A DNA stretch of 5,543 nt from positions 1 through 5,543 of the forward strand of contig JAWVZU010000255.1 of assembly GCA_033722075.1 (NCBI GenBank), written 5' to 3'. The notes beneath the pieces were generated by a model. That model did not search any database. It was given only the letters and a program-made list of their open reading frames with translations, and had not been told where the DNA came from. Shown piece by piece: positions 4,675 through 5,543 of this stretch (its first letter is position 1; each line of letters starts with the position of its first letter). The position numbers and the translations under genes are program-made. This stretch comes from JAWVZU01 sp033722075. Its GTDB lineage: Bacteria; Pseudomonadota; Gammaproteobacteria; Xanthomonadales; SZUA-38.

Positions 4675-5543
4675 TTGACCAGAGGGCTCTACAACCCCCG
4701 GCTGGAACGGGACGCCTGCGGCTTTGGGCTGCTGGCGAACCTGGATGGCAACCCATCCCACCGAATCGTCGCCGACGCGCTGGCTGCGCTCGAGCGCATG
4801 ACTCATCGTGGGGCCGTGGCGGCGGACGGCCTGTCCGGCGACGGCTGCGGCATCCTGCTTGCCCTCCCCGGGCGTTTCATCCGCTCGGTCACCGATCTTC
4901 CGGAAGACCAGGCCGTGGCCGTGGGGATGGTCTTCCTGGCCGCGGACGGCGATGACGAAGCGTCCATGCGGGCCATCGAAGACGCCTTGACGGAGCGATC
5001 CTGGGCGATCGGCGGCTGGCGCGATGTACCGGTCGAACCCTCGGTCATCGGTGACCACGCCCGCAAGACCCTGCCGCGGATCCGCCAGGTTTTCGCGTCC
5101 CGGCCGGGCACGCCCGGCAGCGCGGAGCTGGAACGATCGCTGTTCCTGGCACGGCGCGCCGTCGAGAGCCAATTCAACCCACGGCAAACCTACATCGCCT
5201 CCCTGTCCACGCGCACCATTGCCTACAAGGGCCTATGCCTGCCCGGCAATCTGCCGCGCCTCTACCCCGATCTCCGGAGTCCCGAGCTGGAGACGTCGAT
5301 CGCGGTCTTTCACCAGCGTTTCTCCACCAACACGACGCCGTCCTGGCGGCTGTCCCAGCCATTTCGACTGCTCGCCCACAACGGCGAGATCAACACCATT
5401 GCCGGCAACCGGGCCTGGGCCCACGCCCGGCATGCGAAGTGGCACAGCCCGGTCTTCGAAGGCATGCGCTACGCCGCACCCGAGTTTTCGCCCGACGAAT
5501 CCGACTCGGCGAGCCTGGACCAGATGCTGGAGTTCCTGATCCA
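4675..5543 (+). CDS. gltB: Glutamate synthase (NADPH) large subunit, N-terminal glutaminase domain, partial
   Basis: Seen: an open frame from TTG at 4675 to the window edge, 289 codons with no stop. A 14-residue propeptide ending RLERDA precedes Cys15-Gly-Phe-Gly, the mature N-terminus and nucleophile of the class II glutamine amidotransferase domain. Further blocks: MTHRGAVAADGLSGDGCG (42-59), ESQFNPRQTYIASLSTRTIAYKG (164-186, with the conserved YIASLS/TI.YKG core), VFHQRFSTNT (211-220) and LLAHNGEINTIAGN (232-245). The full protein is normally about 1,500 residues, so only the first fifth is here; the central, FMN/synthase and glucans-like domains lie beyond the edge. Family knowledge: it hydrolyses glutamine, channels ammonia to 2-oxoglutarate and makes two glutamates, working with the FAD and iron-sulfur subunit GltD, often encoded next. 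The use of TTG may hold down expression of a very large enzyme. It is divergent from a probable glutamate carrier. Confidence 0.97.
   Translation, partial: MTRGLYNPRLERDACGFGLLANLDGNPSHRIVADALAALERMTHRGAVAADGLSGDGCGILLALPGRFIRSVTDLPEDQAVAVGMVFLAADGDDEASMRAIEDALTERSWAIGGWRDVPVEPSVIGDHARKTLPRIRQVFASRPGTPGSAELERSLFLARRAVESQFNPRQTYIASLSTRTIAYKGLCLPGNLPRLYPDLRSPELETSIAVFHQRFSTNTTPSWRLSQPFRLLAHNGEINTIAGNRAWAHARHAKWHSPVFEGMRYAAPEFSPDESDSASLDQMLEFLI

Overview
The window is GC-rich (above 60% by eye) and tightly packed. It looks like a chromosomal stretch from a gammaproteobacterium. The signs are an adjacent cytochrome b561 and YceI pair in the same order as Escherichia coli yceJ-yceI, a GcvA-type LysR regulator, a proteobacterial-type glutamate synthase large subunit, and strong GGAG or AAGGAG ribosome binding sites. 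I cannot name the genus. No transposon, phage gene, CRISPR array, tRNA or rRNA is visible.

Layout from left to right. Positions 1-709 (minus) hold the N-terminal half of a PQQ-dependent aldose sugar dehydrogenase (YliI-like), cut by the window edge. Positions 710-1004 are non-coding. On the minus strand they contain a hairpin just after the lysR stop and, further on, a long stem-loop with a G-rich loop followed by a U-rich tract, which looks like an intrinsic terminator or leader attenuator. Positions 1005-1922 (minus) hold an intact LysR-type regulator. It diverges from 2023-2592 (plus, cytochrome b561, yceJ-like) and 2589-3146 (plus, YceI), which overlap by 4 bases and are probably one operon. 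The 100-base divergent gap carries a TTGTG-N5-CACAA palindrome that fits the LysR-family T-N11-A site.

Positions 3159-4472 (minus) hold a dicarboxylate/amino acid:cation symporter with the residues expected of an acidic amino acid carrier, probably sodium coupled. It converges on yceI with 12 bases between the stop codons. It diverges from gltB at 4675 (plus, partial), the large subunit of glutamate synthase, which starts at TTG. The shared 202-base intergenic region holds two GGTGC/GCACC palindromes centred 21 bases apart, a hairpin just before the gltB ribosome binding site, and an orphan Shine-Dalgarno sequence.

Functionally there are three units. One is sugar oxidation in the envelope (PQQ dehydrogenase). 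The second is a small membrane-electron-carrier and periplasmic lipocalin operon with a divergent regulator. The third is a glutamate module pairing uptake with synthesis. The gene content is ordinary. The regulatory DNA between the genes is the part worth a second look.
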